Shown here in pieces: positions 1 to 8,198 of a stretch of DNA of 64,000 bases. Under the pieces are notes generated by a model, which searched no databases, was not told the origin of the DNA, and was given only the letters and a program-made list of their open reading frames with translations. Numbering within the stretch: position 1 is the first letter of the stretch; each line of letters starts with the position of its first letter. This DNA comes from Hoeflea ulvae (GTDB lineage Bacteria > Pseudomonadota > Alphaproteobacteria > Rhizobiales > Rhizobiaceae), in the NCBI RefSeq assembly GCF_026619435.1, contig NZ_JAOVZQ010000001.1, positions 4,285,501 to 4,349,500 of the forward strand, in the 5' to 3' direction. The position numbers were made by a program, and so were the translations under genes.

Positions 1-749
1 CCGTCCAGCTGCATGGCAATATCGCTGTCGAGCGACACAACCAGGTCAGCCGTGCCTGCGCGCAGGTTGGCAACGCGGGTCGACGCATCGGGAACCGCCT
101 TGAAGACCACGGTTTCAAAAGCGCCGGCATCGCCCCAGTAATCGGCGTTGCGGGTGAGCGTCACCTGGACGCCGCGATCCCAGCTGCCGAACTTGTAGGG
201 GCCGGATCCGACCGGCGCTTCGTTGAAGCCTTCCTTGCCGAGTTCGGAAGCGACATGTTCCGGCACCACCGAGAGCTTGACCAGCTGCGCCATCAGCGCA
301 GGGTAAGGCTCGCTGGTCACCAGGACGACGGTGTCCTCATCGACCTTCCTGGCGTCGACGATGGAGTTGAACTGACCGAGCTGCGGGCTCGAGAAGTCCG
401 GATCGGTGATCCGCTTGACCGAATAGACCACATCATCGGCCGTCAGCGCCTCGCCGTCGTGGAAGGTGATGCCTGAACGGATGTCCATTTCCAGTTCGGT
501 ATCGGAAATCTGCTTCCAGCTTTCGGCCACCTGGGGAACGATCTTGCCGTCATTGTCGCGGGTGACGAGATTGTCGAAAATGTTGCGATAGACATAATAG
601 CTGTCCGGATTCCACTGCATGTGGGGATCCAGCGTGGCTGGTTCATTGACCAGATTGATCACCAGTTCGTCCTTGGCAAGTGCTGCTTGCGCAGGCACGA
701 GCGTCGCCAGGACGATGGCAATGGCTTTGAGTGAATTTGTGACAGACAC
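1..749 (-). CDS. ABC transporter substrate-binding protein, SBP_bac_5 family (partial)
   Basis: Periplasmic binding protein of an ABC importer for peptides, opines or related solutes. Only about 249 N-terminal residues are inside the window; the C-terminus runs off the left edge. The GTG start at 749 is chosen because AGGAG lies seven bases upstream and the first 25 or so residues form a signal peptide (MSVTNSLKAIAIV..., ending ALA before KDEL). The mature start (NEPATLDPH, QWNPDSYYVY) is almost identical to the complete protein immediately upstream in transcription, so the two are duplicates. Same orientation as that gene and as the GntR regulator, with a 90-base gap holding a GC hairpin. 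Family call is secure; the substrate is not known. Confidence 0.9.
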   Translation of the reverse strand, partial: MSVTNSLKAIAIVLATLVPAQAALAKDELVINLVNEPATLDPHMQWNPDSYYVYRNIFDNLVTRDNDGKIVPQVAESWKQISDTELEMDIRSGITFHDGEALTADDVVYSVKRITDPDFSSPQLGQFNSIVDARKVDEDTVVLVTSEPYPALMAQLVKLSVVPEHVASELGKEGFNEAPVGSGPYKFGSWDRGVQVTLTRNADYWGDAGAFETVVFKAVPDASTRVANLRAGTADLVVSLDSDIAMQLD

Positions 750-805
750 GTTTGAAGCTCCTGTTGTCAGTGCGAGCGCTTGGTGCGTTCGCTTGGGGCA
801 GTTGC

Positions 806-829
806 GGCCGGCGATGTGAACCGCCGGCC
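806..829 (-). other. GC-rich intercistronic hairpin
   Basis: Perfect 8-bp inverted repeat (GGCCGGCG / CGCCGGCC) around an 8-base loop, between the stop of one binding-protein gene and the start of the next. There is no U-run after the stem on the minus strand, so it is a poor intrinsic terminator. It could be an mRNA-stabilising stem or a partial transcription attenuator, as often found behind binding-protein genes. Seen in sequence; role inferred. Confidence 0.4.
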
Positions 830-839
830 CGGATTCAGC

Positions 840-2354
840 CTATTCCGACCAGCCCATGCGGTTGAGGAACATGCTTTCATTCGAGGTCGGCTGCCATTCC
901 AGCTGCTCCGACGCACCATAAAGGATGGCGGCCTGGTACAACGGCAGGATAGCAGCCTTTTCGAGCGCGATCTCATTGATCCTGGCATAGAGCGCAGCGC
1001 GCTTTTCGAGATCCAGTTCACCACGTGCCTCGTCCAGCATGGCGTCGACTTCGGGATCGGCGAAGCGCGACCAGGATGATGAGGAGTGCAGCAGCGGATA
1101 CATGATGCCGTCGGGATCCTGGCAGGCACAGGACCAGCGCGAGAATGTCAGCATCGGCGCCTGGTCATTGCTGGTCTGCTGATCCTTGAGCCAGGTGGCC
1201 ATGTCGACGGTTTCGATCGAGGCATTGAGACCGACCTCGGTCAGCATCTGCTGGATGGCCTGAACCACGCGCTGGTCGAAGACCGGCGAGGTGGCAAGCT
1301 TCATCTCGGCCTTCGCCGCATCGCCGAGACCGGAAATGATCTCCTTGGCCTTTTCCGGATCATAGGCATAGCCGGTGATCCCGTCTTTCCAGCCGAAATG
1401 CGCCGGCGACAGCATCTGGTCGACGACCTTCGGGAACCCGCCAAGCAGGCCCTCGACGATAGCTTCGCGGTCGATCGCATAGCCGATCGCGCGGCGCAAG
1501 TCGACATTGTCGAGCGGCGGCAATGTGCTGTTCATGGCAAAATAGGCGACACGCTCGGTGTTGACATTGAGCACCTTGCCGCGGCCGCTGGCTTCGAGCT
1601 GCTGGGCCAGGTCGGCATTGAGCGTGACCACCAGATCGGCGGTGCCGGCCTGAAGATTGGCCATGCGGGTCGAAGCATCCGGAACGCCCTTGAAGGCAAC
1701 GGTGTCGAAGGGTCCCTTGTCACCCCAATAGGCGTCGTTCTTCTCGACCACGACTTCGACGCCGCGGTCCCATTTGGCAAATTTATAGGGGCCGCTGCCG
1801 ACGGGGGCCGCGTTGAATTCTTCGCCGCTCATCGTCGAGGCCACATGTTCCGGCACGATCGAAAGCTTGACCAGCTGCGCCAGCAGCGCCGGGTAAGGGC
1901 CATCAGTGGTCAGCTTGACCTGGTAGTCGCCAAACGCTTCGGCCTTGATGATCTTGTTGAACTGGCCAAGCTGCGGGCTTGCAAAATCGGGATTGGTGAT
2001 GCGCTCGACCGTGTAGACCACATCTTCGGCGGTGAGCTTTTCGCCATCGTGAAACACGACATCGTCGCGCAGATCGAAAACGATCTCGGTGTCACTGACC
2101 TGATCCCAGGAGGTCGCGATCTGCGGCATGATCTCGCCGGCATTGTCGCGGGTCAGCATGTTGTCGAAAATATTGCGGTAGACGTAGTAGCTGTCCGGGT
2201 TCCATTGCTGGTGCGGATCAAGCGTCGCGGGTTCATTGACCAGGTTGATGGTCAGAAGTTCCTTGGCCGTGCTCAAGGCGGTGCCGGCCATGACCAGCCC
2301 GACCGACAGCAGCAACGGCGCCAGCCGCCGCGCAGTTCGCGTTATTGTTTTCAT
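840..2354 (-). CDS. ABC transporter substrate-binding protein, SBP_bac_5 family
   Basis: Complete 504-residue periplasmic binding protein, the usual length for DppA/OppA/AgpA-like proteins. An N-terminal signal peptide (MKTITRTARR followed by a hydrophobic stretch to about residue 30) precedes the family core: NEPATLDPH, a VVFHDGEKLTAEDVVYT block typical of SBP_bac_5, and PVGSGPYKF. Its ATG start overlaps the stop of the GntR-type regulator by four bases, so the two are translationally coupled. It is the parent or sister of the truncated protein downstream. No permease or ATPase gene is inside the window; they presumably lie to the left. The M20 amidohydrolase nearby suggests an N-acylated amino acid or short peptide as substrate, which is inference. 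Confidence 0.93.
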   Translation of the reverse strand: MKTITRTARRLAPLLLSVGLVMAGTALSTAKELLTINLVNEPATLDPHQQWNPDSYYVYRNIFDNMLTRDNAGEIMPQIATSWDQVSDTEIVFDLRDDVVFHDGEKLTAEDVVYTVERITNPDFASPQLGQFNKIIKAEAFGDYQVKLTTDGPYPALLAQLVKLSIVPEHVASTMSGEEFNAAPVGSGPYKFAKWDRGVEVVVEKNDAYWGDKGPFDTVAFKGVPDASTRMANLQAGTADLVVTLNADLAQQLEASGRGKVLNVNTERVAYFAMNSTLPPLDNVDLRRAIGYAIDREAIVEGLLGGFPKVVDQMLSPAHFGWKDGITGYAYDPEKAKEIISGLGDAAKAEMKLATSPVFDQRVVQAIQQMLTEVGLNASIETVDMATWLKDQQTSNDQAPMLTFSRWSCACQDPDGIMYPLLHSSSSWSRFADPEVDAMLDEARGELDLEKRAALYARINEIALEKAAILPLYQAAILYGASEQLEWQPTSNESMFLNRMGWSE

Positions 2355-3166
2355 GATTCAATCCCCTTGTTGGATAACCGACCGCCTGAGGAGACGCGGA
2401 TCGGTTCTTTTGAGGGCGCTGACTGTTTTTGCTTTTGATTGGGCGCCCCCGGTTTCAATTCTCCTCTGTCCATCGTCAGTTCGCTGCTGTCATTGAGCAG
2501 CGCCAAACTGACGAAACTTTGAAACTTTTCGATTTCGCGCGTCCGCGCCGCGCAAACCGCATCGGCGTCACCGGCGCGATAGGCCTCGACCAGCGCATCG
2601 GCATCCATTGCGCCATAGGGTGCGGCACCGCCCAGTTCGAGAAAGCGGATGATGCGGTCCGACTGGGCCCACAGGCTCGACAGGAAACTGGAGATGATCG
2701 GATTGACGCCCGCCAGCAGGATCTCCATCAGGTCGCGCTCATAGCCGCGCCGGGTGAGCAAGGAACCCGCCTCCACCCTATCGCCGATGATCGTGATCAT
2801 GTGTGCAAGGCTCGAGGCTGCCGAGAGCGCTTCCTGGCTCAGCACCGCTTCGCCAAGCGCCGGCTCGACCAGGCGCCGGGCCGAGATCACCTGCCCGATC
2901 AGCGCACCGGACATCGGCAGAACCCGCCAGCCGAGCCGGGGAATCGGATGCATCAGGCCAAAGGCCGACAGCTTGGCCAGCGCCGCCCGAGTGGCAGCCC
3001 TGCCCAGGCCGAACCGTTCCGCCAGCTCGACTTCGGTTGCCGTCGAACCGGGAGTCAGCTCGCACCACAGGATCGCCTGCATCAGCCGGTCTTCGGCAAA
3101 CTCGGTTTTCTGCCGTGGCTCGAGCGCGCTGGGCTTGGCGGTGAAGGGCGAATTGCGATCATACAT
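2351..3166 (-). CDS. GntR-family transcriptional regulator (FCD type)
   Basis: About 271 residues. The N-terminal winged helix-turn-helix (roughly residues 20-90, with LAERFGLGRAATRAALAKLS as recognition region and HPIPRLGWRVLP as the wing) is typical GntR; the all-helical C-terminal half fits an FCD/FadR ligand domain, though the usual metal-binding residues are not obvious to me. Two in-frame ATGs are possible at 3172 and 3166; 3166 is preferred because AGGA sits seven bases before it and only one base before the other. The gene precedes and overlaps the binding-protein genes, so it probably controls them and itself. Its start lies inside the first element of a phased palindrome array, consistent with autoregulation. 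Confidence 0.9.
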   Translation of the reverse strand: MYDRNSPFTAKPSALEPRQKTEFAEDRLMQAILWCELTPGSTATEVELAERFGLGRAATRAALAKLSAFGLMHPIPRLGWRVLPMSGALIGQVISARRLVEPALGEAVLSQEALSAASSLAHMITIIGDRVEAGSLLTRRGYERDLMEILLAGVNPIISSFLSSLWAQSDRIIRFLELGGAAPYGAMDADALVEAYRAGDADAVCAARTREIEKFQSFVSLALLNDSSELTMDRGELKPGAPNQKQKQSAPSKEPIRVSSGGRLSNKGIES

Positions 3167-3243
3167 GGACATGTCCTATTCTTCATATGGAAATGTCCAT
3201 TAGGAGTGATGAACATGTCAAGGCTGTTTCATTGACATGGCAA
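3165..3243. promoter_or_regulatory. Array of four palindromic operator-like sites at 22-bp spacing
   Basis: Four related dyads are centred at 3171.5, 3193.5, 3215.5 and 3237.5: ATGGACATGTCCTA, ATGGAAATGTCCAT, TGAACATGTCAA and TTGACATGGCAA. The consensus is TGgACATGTCcA. The first covers the start codon of the GntR-type gene. Spacing of exactly 22 bp puts all sites on one face of the helix. GntR/FCD dimers typically bind short dyads of this kind, so this is the likely operator region of that regulator. Sequence and spacing are directly seen; the assignment to the regulator is inferred from position. Confidence 0.75.
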
Positions 3244-3244
3244 A

Positions 3245-3270
3245 GAAAAAGCCGGGCGCGGGCCCGGCTT
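3245..3270 (-). terminator. Rho-independent terminator of the M20 amidohydrolase gene
   Basis: On the minus strand a 9-bp GC stem (AAGCCGGGC with GCCCGGCTT, four-base loop) is followed by a T-rich tail (TTTTTCTTTG). It lies 26 bases after the amidohydrolase stop and ends just before the operator array of the next minus-strand gene, so it separates the two transcription units. Confidence 0.85.
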
Positions 3271-3296
3271 GATCAATCTGGAGGCGGAATGCCTGT

Positions 3297-4451
3297 TCAG
3301 GCGGCAGTTCGTGCCCGCGCCAGCGCCAGCCACAGGCCGATGCCGCGTTCGAGAATGGCATCGGGGAAGTCATAGGCGGGGTTGTGCAGGGGCGCGACAT
3401 CGCCGGAGCCCAGGAACAGATAGGCGCCGGGACGGGCATTGAGCATGTAGGAAAAATCCTCCGTCCCCATTTTCGGCGCGCAGTTTTCCTCGATCGCCGC
3501 ATCGCCGAACGCCGTGCGCGCCGCCGACAGCGCCGCCGCCAGCTGCGCGTCGTGATTGACAGTCACCGGATAACCGCTCTGGATCTCGAGGCCGATCTCG
3601 CAATTCTTGCTGATCGCCAGGCCCCGCGCCAGCCGTTGCATCCGCTCGATGACGTCGGCCATCGCCGCATCCGACAGTGTGCGGATGGTTCCGCCCAGAT
3701 GCACCGACTGCGGAATGACATTGTAATTGTTGCCGGCGTGGATCTGGGTCGGCGATATCACCACCGCCGCGATCGGATCGATCTCCCGCGCCACGATGGC
3801 GTTGCAGGCATTGACGAAATCCATCGCCACGGCGATGCCGTCAATGCCGGTATGGGGCCAGCCGGCATGGGCACCCTTGCCCTCGATGCGAAGATCCCAG
3901 GCCCGCGCTGCCGCCATAACCGGACCGGGAACACCGGCAATCTTGCCCGGCTCAATGCCGGGCATGTTGTGCACGCCGAAGACTTCATCGCAGGCGAAGC
4001 TTTCAAACAGGCCATCGGCGATCATCTTCTCGCCGCCGCCACCGAATTCCTCCGCCGGCTGGAAGATCACCACCACGCGGCCTGGAAAATCCCGTGCCGC
4101 GGCAAGCGTCTTGGCCGCCCCCAGCAACATCGCCATGTGGCCGTCATGGCCGCAGGCATGCATGACGCCGGATGTCTTCGAGGCATGGGCAGCATTGGTC
4201 TGCTCCTCGATCGGCAGGGCATCGAGCTCGCAGCGCAGGCCGATCGATTTGCCGGGAGCGCCACTGCCCTCGATCACCGCAACCACCCCGGTGCCGCCCA
4301 GGCCGCATGTCGGCTCCAGTCCGAATGAGCGCAGCTTGTCGGCCACGAACCGGGCGGTTTCGGTCTCGACAAATTGCAGTTCCGGATGCGCGTGAAGGTG
4401 TCTGCGCCACCCGCGCGCCTCTTCGGCAAGACCGTTCAGATTTTCTAGCAT
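3297..4451 (-). CDS. M20-family amidohydrolase (hippurate / N-acyl amino acid hydrolase type)
   Basis: Metal-dependent amidohydrolase of about 384 residues that would cleave an N-acyl or N-aryl amino acid to acid plus amino acid in the cytoplasm. Visible motifs: HLHAHPEL near the N-terminus, the metal-binding HACGHDGHMAMLLGAA, the EE pair in PAEEFGGGGEKM, the dimerisation-domain HAGWPHTGIDG, and GTEDFSYM near the C-terminus. The ATG at 4451 is preferred over an upstream in-frame start at 4511 because GAGG lies eight bases before it and the family begins close to this point. It has its own terminator, so it is not cotranscribed with the regulator and binding proteins, but its proximity suggests hydrolysis of an imported conjugate. 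Confidence 0.92.
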   Translation of the reverse strand: MLENLNGLAEEARGWRRHLHAHPELQFVETETARFVADKLRSFGLEPTCGLGGTGVVAVIEGSGAPGKSIGLRCELDALPIEEQTNAAHASKTSGVMHACGHDGHMAMLLGAAKTLAAARDFPGRVVVIFQPAEEFGGGGEKMIADGLFESFACDEVFGVHNMPGIEPGKIAGVPGPVMAAARAWDLRIEGKGAHAGWPHTGIDGIAVAMDFVNACNAIVAREIDPIAAVVISPTQIHAGNNYNVIPQSVHLGGTIRTLSDAAMADVIERMQRLARGLAISKNCEIGLEIQSGYPVTVNHDAQLAAALSAARTAFGDAAIEENCAPKMGTEDFSYMLNARPGAYLFLGSGDVAPLHNPAYDFPDAILERGIGLWLALARARTAA

Positions 4452-4732
4452 CAGCTGCCTCGTTGTGATTTCGCGTTCGAAATGAGCGGTTTTTCCGGCT
4501 TCGAAAACCAATCCGGGGCCGGCACCGCGACTGGAAAGCGCGAATTAATGATCGGACCGGTGCCGGTTTGGCAAGAGCTGGCCGCGATTTTCCGCCCGGC
4601 GCATCCGCAATCGCCTGAACGTCTTCTCACCGCATAGGGGTGCGAAAGACACAAAACACGCCCTCCGATTGCATCATTGTTAACCTCCGGGAGTTATTGA
4701 TTTTTCGACGACAGGAAAGTGGGGGCTTCTGC

Positions 4733-5980
4733 ATGGATTCGACGTTTTTGCTGACCATGATCAATCCGGTCGCGGCCCTGACGTTCTTCATGACCTTCTA
4801 CCTCGTCTGGCGCCAGCAGCCGCATCGCCGCTACATCATGACCTGGGCCTGGGGCTATGCCGCCGCCGCAATCGGCTTCGGATTCGAATGCGTCAACATC
4901 CTGGTCCCGGCGGTGCCGATCTGGCTCGGGTTCAACATTTTCCTGCCGGTCAGCGGCTGGTTTTTCGCCAGAGGCATGTGCAGAAGATATGGCGACGCGG
5001 TGCCCGAACGGCTGTTGCTGGCAATTCTGGGCCTGACCGTTGCCGGGGTGTTCTGGCTGGGTTTTGTCTCGCTCAGCGCGCTGGGCCGCGGCAGCGCTGC
5101 CAGTATAGGCCTGGCCGTGATCCTGATGGTCGGTCTGCGGGCCATCAGGCGAAGCCGCAAGAAAGAGACCCTCGACTTCGGCATCATGTTCGCGATCCTG
5201 GCGATGGTCTTTCTGTTGCTGGCGCGCCCGGTCGTCTCCTACATGCTGGAAGGCAATCCGCCGATCGGCCCGCTCGCGCTGAGCTCGTTCTGGGTGGTCT
5301 CGCTCAAGGTGCTGGGGCTGTTTGGCTGGATGCTGTTTGCCATCCTGTTCCTGGTGCGCATTGCCGACGATCTGCTTGCCGACCTGAAACGCCAATCCGT
5401 CACCGATTCGCTCAGTGGAATTCTCAACCGCCGCGGTTTCTTCGCCGCCGCCCAGCCCATGGCAGACGCTGCGGCCACGACGCTGCCAGCCTGCATGCTG
5501 ATCCTCGACATTGACCATTTCAAGCGGATCAATGACAGCCATGGCCACCAGGCCGGCGATGAAGTCATCAAGCAGATTGCCCAGGTGATGCAGGCCGCAG
5601 CACCTGAAAATGCGGTGGTTGGACGGCTCGGCGGCGAGGAATTCGCCATCTTCCTGCAAAACACCGCCGGCCCGGCCGCCCGCGGATTTGCCGAATCGCT
5701 GTGTGCCGCCCTGCGGCTCCAGCACCATGCGGGAATTCCCGACGGCAGCCCGGTCACCGTCAGCATCGGGGTCGCCGAAGGACATGGCGAAAGCCTGGAC
5801 GAGATGTTTCAGCGTGCCGATGCAGCGCTCTACCAGGCCAAGCATGACGGACGCGACCGGGTGCAACTCTCCGGGCCCGCCTGCCGAGACCCCGCAGCAG
5901 TCGCATCCCCTCAGCCTATGATGGCTGACAACGCCCCATGCCGCAGCGAAACCAGCGCAGCCCGGGCAATGCTTGGTTGA
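4733..5980 (+). CDS. Membrane-bound diguanylate cyclase (GGDEF domain)
   Basis: About 415 residues. Roughly six or seven hydrophobic helices fill the first 210 residues, followed by a GGDEF domain with the active-site signature GRLGGEEFAIF near residue 299 and the LDIDHFKRINDSHGHQAGD substrate-binding block. It should make cyclic di-GMP from two GTP at the inner membrane. The RxxD inhibitory site normally five residues before GGEEF is absent (the sequence there is PENAVV), so product feedback by that route is not expected. The ATG at 4733 is chosen over an in-frame upstream ATG (4640) because it begins directly before the first membrane helix and follows a G-rich ribosome site. Divergent from the amidohydrolase, convergent with the hydroxylase at 5998. 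A link to capsule control is only inferred from location. Confidence 0.9.
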   Translation: MDSTFLLTMINPVAALTFFMTFYLVWRQQPHRRYIMTWAWGYAAAAIGFGFECVNILVPAVPIWLGFNIFLPVSGWFFARGMCRRYGDAVPERLLLAILGLTVAGVFWLGFVSLSALGRGSAASIGLAVILMVGLRAIRRSRKKETLDFGIMFAILAMVFLLLARPVVSYMLEGNPPIGPLALSSFWVVSLKVLGLFGWMLFAILFLVRIADDLLADLKRQSVTDSLSGILNRRGFFAAAQPMADAAATTLPACMLILDIDHFKRINDSHGHQAGDEVIKQIAQVMQAAAPENAVVGRLGGEEFAIFLQNTAGPAARGFAESLCAALRLQHHAGIPDGSPVTVSIGVAEGHGESLDEMFQRADAALYQAKHDGRDRVQLSGPACRDPAAVASPQPMMADNAPCRSETSAARAMLG

Positions 5981-5997
5981 GCAGCGGTTCGGCTAAA

Positions 5998-6783
5998 TCA
6001 CCGGCCTGTCGCGGGTTTCTCGCCAGCGGCCGGTGCATCCTGTGTCTCGAAGTCCTGCACCATTCCATCATAGCCGGGATGGACCGTGCCCATCATCCGG
6101 TCCCAGATGGAAAAGAAATTGCCGTAATTGTAGCGGAACGATGAATGATGCAGGTCATGAAACGACGTGCAGATCATCGGCGACGGCCAGCGCGAGGTGG
6201 GCGAGGCAAAATATTCAAACCCCGAATGGCCGATCATGCCGGAAACTTGGTCAAACAGCCGCTGTGCGGCCAGCGCCAGAGCCGGCATCGGCAGCACGAA
6301 CCAGACCACCAGATAGTAGCCGTGCTCGATCATGGTATCGATGGTGGTGGATGAATCATTGCTCCACACCGTGGGTGCGACCGACCGGTGATGCGGTGCA
6401 TGCCAGCGGTAAAACATCTTGAGATGCAACAGCCTGTGGCCCCAGTAGAACCAGGCGTCATAGAGCACCATGGACACCGCAAACATCAGCGGCACCGACC
6501 ACCAGCTTGTCTCGATCGGAGTGATGGTCCAGCCGCGGACCTGGGCGAAATAGCCGAATGACAGCATCGCCGCTGACACCGCCAGCGCCGACAGCGAGGA
6601 GCGGATCTCGATCCATTTGCGCTTGTCGCCATTGCGGGTTTTCTGGATGCGGCGCTCGGGATGACGGCGGTTGAGGATCGTGATGCCGATGCCGGTGGCG
6701 AAATAGACCGTCACCGTGGCGCCATAGACCACGGCGAAATACAGCAGATATTGCAGACCCGACTCCATCAACGAAGACATCAT
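5998..6783 (-). CDS. Sterol desaturase / fatty acid hydroxylase superfamily protein, copy 1
   Basis: About 261 residues, integral membrane di-iron oxygenase that hydroxylates or desaturates lipids. The histidine clusters of the superfamily are present: HRLLH, HAPHHRS, and HDLHHSSFRYNYGNFF followed by WDRMMGT. Four or so membrane segments precede and separate them. The N-terminal cytoplasmic signature NRRHPERRIQK is shared with two further copies in this window (7175 and 12928), so the three form one subfamily. The start at 6783 (ATG ATG) is chosen because the membrane segment begins right after it and AGGAG lies 12 bases upstream, and because the other copies have the same length; an in-frame extension to 7038 has no family character. 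Confidence 0.88.
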   Translation of the reverse strand: MMSSLMESGLQYLLYFAVVYGATVTVYFATGIGITILNRRHPERRIQKTRNGDKRKWIEIRSSLSALAVSAAMLSFGYFAQVRGWTITPIETSWWSVPLMFAVSMVLYDAWFYWGHRLLHLKMFYRWHAPHHRSVAPTVWSNDSSTTIDTMIEHGYYLVVWFVLPMPALALAAQRLFDQVSGMIGHSGFEYFASPTSRWPSPMICTSFHDLHHSSFRYNYGNFFSIWDRMMGTVHPGYDGMVQDFETQDAPAAGEKPATGR

Positions 6784-7174
6784 GCCGATACCGTTCTCCT
6801 GGTTGCCCGGCTGCAGTGCATTGGTCCGTTCCGGACCCGGGCAAGCCCGACTATTCCCATAAAGCCCGTCCGCTGCGCAAGCCGAATCGCCCTGATCCAT
6901 TGCCGCACCGTTCCGCGACAGGAAGCCTGCCATGAAACACGCGCCAGGTGTCACCGTCATGGCAGCCCGGTCAAACCAGGTGGACAGGCCAAGACCGGCG
7001 TTGAAGCCGCACTCATTTGTCCGTAAGCTCGGCGGCAACTGGAATTTTCCAAAAAGCCGGCAATCGGATGAGTGCTGAAGCTCTTGTTCGGGGCGGAAGC
7101 GGCAGCCGCGCCTGTCATGCGAGGTTGAGAAGCCTCTGCAAAACAGACTTTCGGACAGGGACCATGGATCGTTG
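6784..7174. other. Intergenic region between divergent hydroxylase genes
   Basis: 391 bases separating two divergently transcribed hydroxylase genes. It must hold both promoters, but I see no convincing -35/-10 pair, no clear operator palindrome and no small gene with a ribosome site. Reading frames cross it on the minus strand but show no family resemblance. Confidence 0.5.
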
Positions 7175-7948
7175 ATGACCTTGATAGCGGAATTTGCACT
7201 GTTCTGGGCAGCGGCCTATGTGGCCGGCGTGACGATCATGTTTGTCGTCGCCCTTGCGGTGATCGCGATCAACAGGCGCCACCCGGAACGTCGGATCCAG
7301 AAGCGGCAGCCGACCCATTCCGCCCGCAAGGACATCATCTCGTCGCTGGGCCAGATTGCCGTGACCGCGACCTGCCTTTCGGCCGGCCTTTTTGCCCAGT
7401 GGAAGGGCTGGACCATCAACCCGGTTGCGCTGAGCTGGTGGTCGTTTCCGCTGTTTTTCGCAATCAGCGTCGTCCTGCACGACGCCTGGTTCTATTTCGG
7501 CCACCGCCTGCTCCACAGCAAGGCGTTCTACCGCTTTCACAAGCAGCACCACATGACCGTGACCCCCACCGTCTGGTCCAATGATGCCGGCTCGTCGGTC
7601 GACACGCTTTTTGCCCACAGCTATTACGCACTGGTGCTGTTCGTGATCCCGATACCGGCGCTCAGCCTCATCGCCCATCGCCTGTTCGATCAGGTCAGCG
7701 CCATCATCGGCCATTCCGGCCATGAATATTTCGCCAATGCCACCAGCCGCGCGCCATGGCCGCTGATCTGCGTGACCTATCACGACCAGCATCATTCCGA
7801 ATTCGTCTACAACTACGCCAATTATTTCAGCTGGTGGGACCGGATCTGCGGCACCATCCACCCCCATTACGACCGCATCATCAAGGGCTGGGAAGAAACT
7901 GACGCCCGGCCACCCATGCCGAAGGCCAAGGAAAAGATTTCCGGCTAG
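7175..7948 (+). CDS. Sterol desaturase / fatty acid hydroxylase superfamily protein, copy 2
   Basis: About 257 residues, membrane di-iron lipid hydroxylase. Histidine clusters HRLLH, HKQHHMT and HDQHHSEFVYNYANYF are all in place, with WDRICGT after them and the shared NRRHPERRIQK near residue 32. An AGGGA site lies upstream of the ATG at 7175; a TTG one codon earlier is also possible. First of three plus-strand genes (hydroxylase, SDR, dioxygenase-like) that all look like lipid-modifying enzymes. The substrate is unknown; the neighbouring sphingoid-type enzymes point to a long-chain base or its acyl chain. Confidence 0.9.
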   Translation: MTLIAEFALFWAAAYVAGVTIMFVVALAVIAINRRHPERRIQKRQPTHSARKDIISSLGQIAVTATCLSAGLFAQWKGWTINPVALSWWSFPLFFAISVVLHDAWFYFGHRLLHSKAFYRFHKQHHMTVTPTVWSNDAGSSVDTLFAHSYYALVLFVIPIPALSLIAHRLFDQVSAIIGHSGHEYFANATSRAPWPLICVTYHDQHHSEFVYNYANYFSWWDRICGTIHPHYDRIIKGWEETDARPPMPKAKEKISG

Positions 7949-8198
7949 CTCGTTTGCATCGAGCGCCCGTCATCCGCGCCGGGCCCTGCCCTTTCCGGTC
8001 CTCGCACGAAACCCGGCGCAGCCTGATACAGGCCGTTTGGAGCATTCAACCACCACCGGCATGGGTGTTGCGGGCGGCATCGAATGCTGCGATAGGTGGC
8101 GCTGTCCCGGCAATTTTTGCACATGCCGATGAGACCTGACGAAGTCTGGGGGATTGAAGCTGACCATTCGCCCGTATCTCCGCGAAGATGGCGCCAGC

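Noticed and set aside
1086..2438. Plus-strand open frame of 450 codons opposite a binding-protein gene
   Set aside because: It is antisense to a complete SBP_bac_5 gene; the protein is His/Arg/Asp-rich without family motifs, as expected of antisense frames in GC-rich DNA.
6784..7038. N-terminal extension of hydroxylase copy 1
   Set aside because: Adds 85 residues with no counterpart in the two paralogues and no membrane or domain character.
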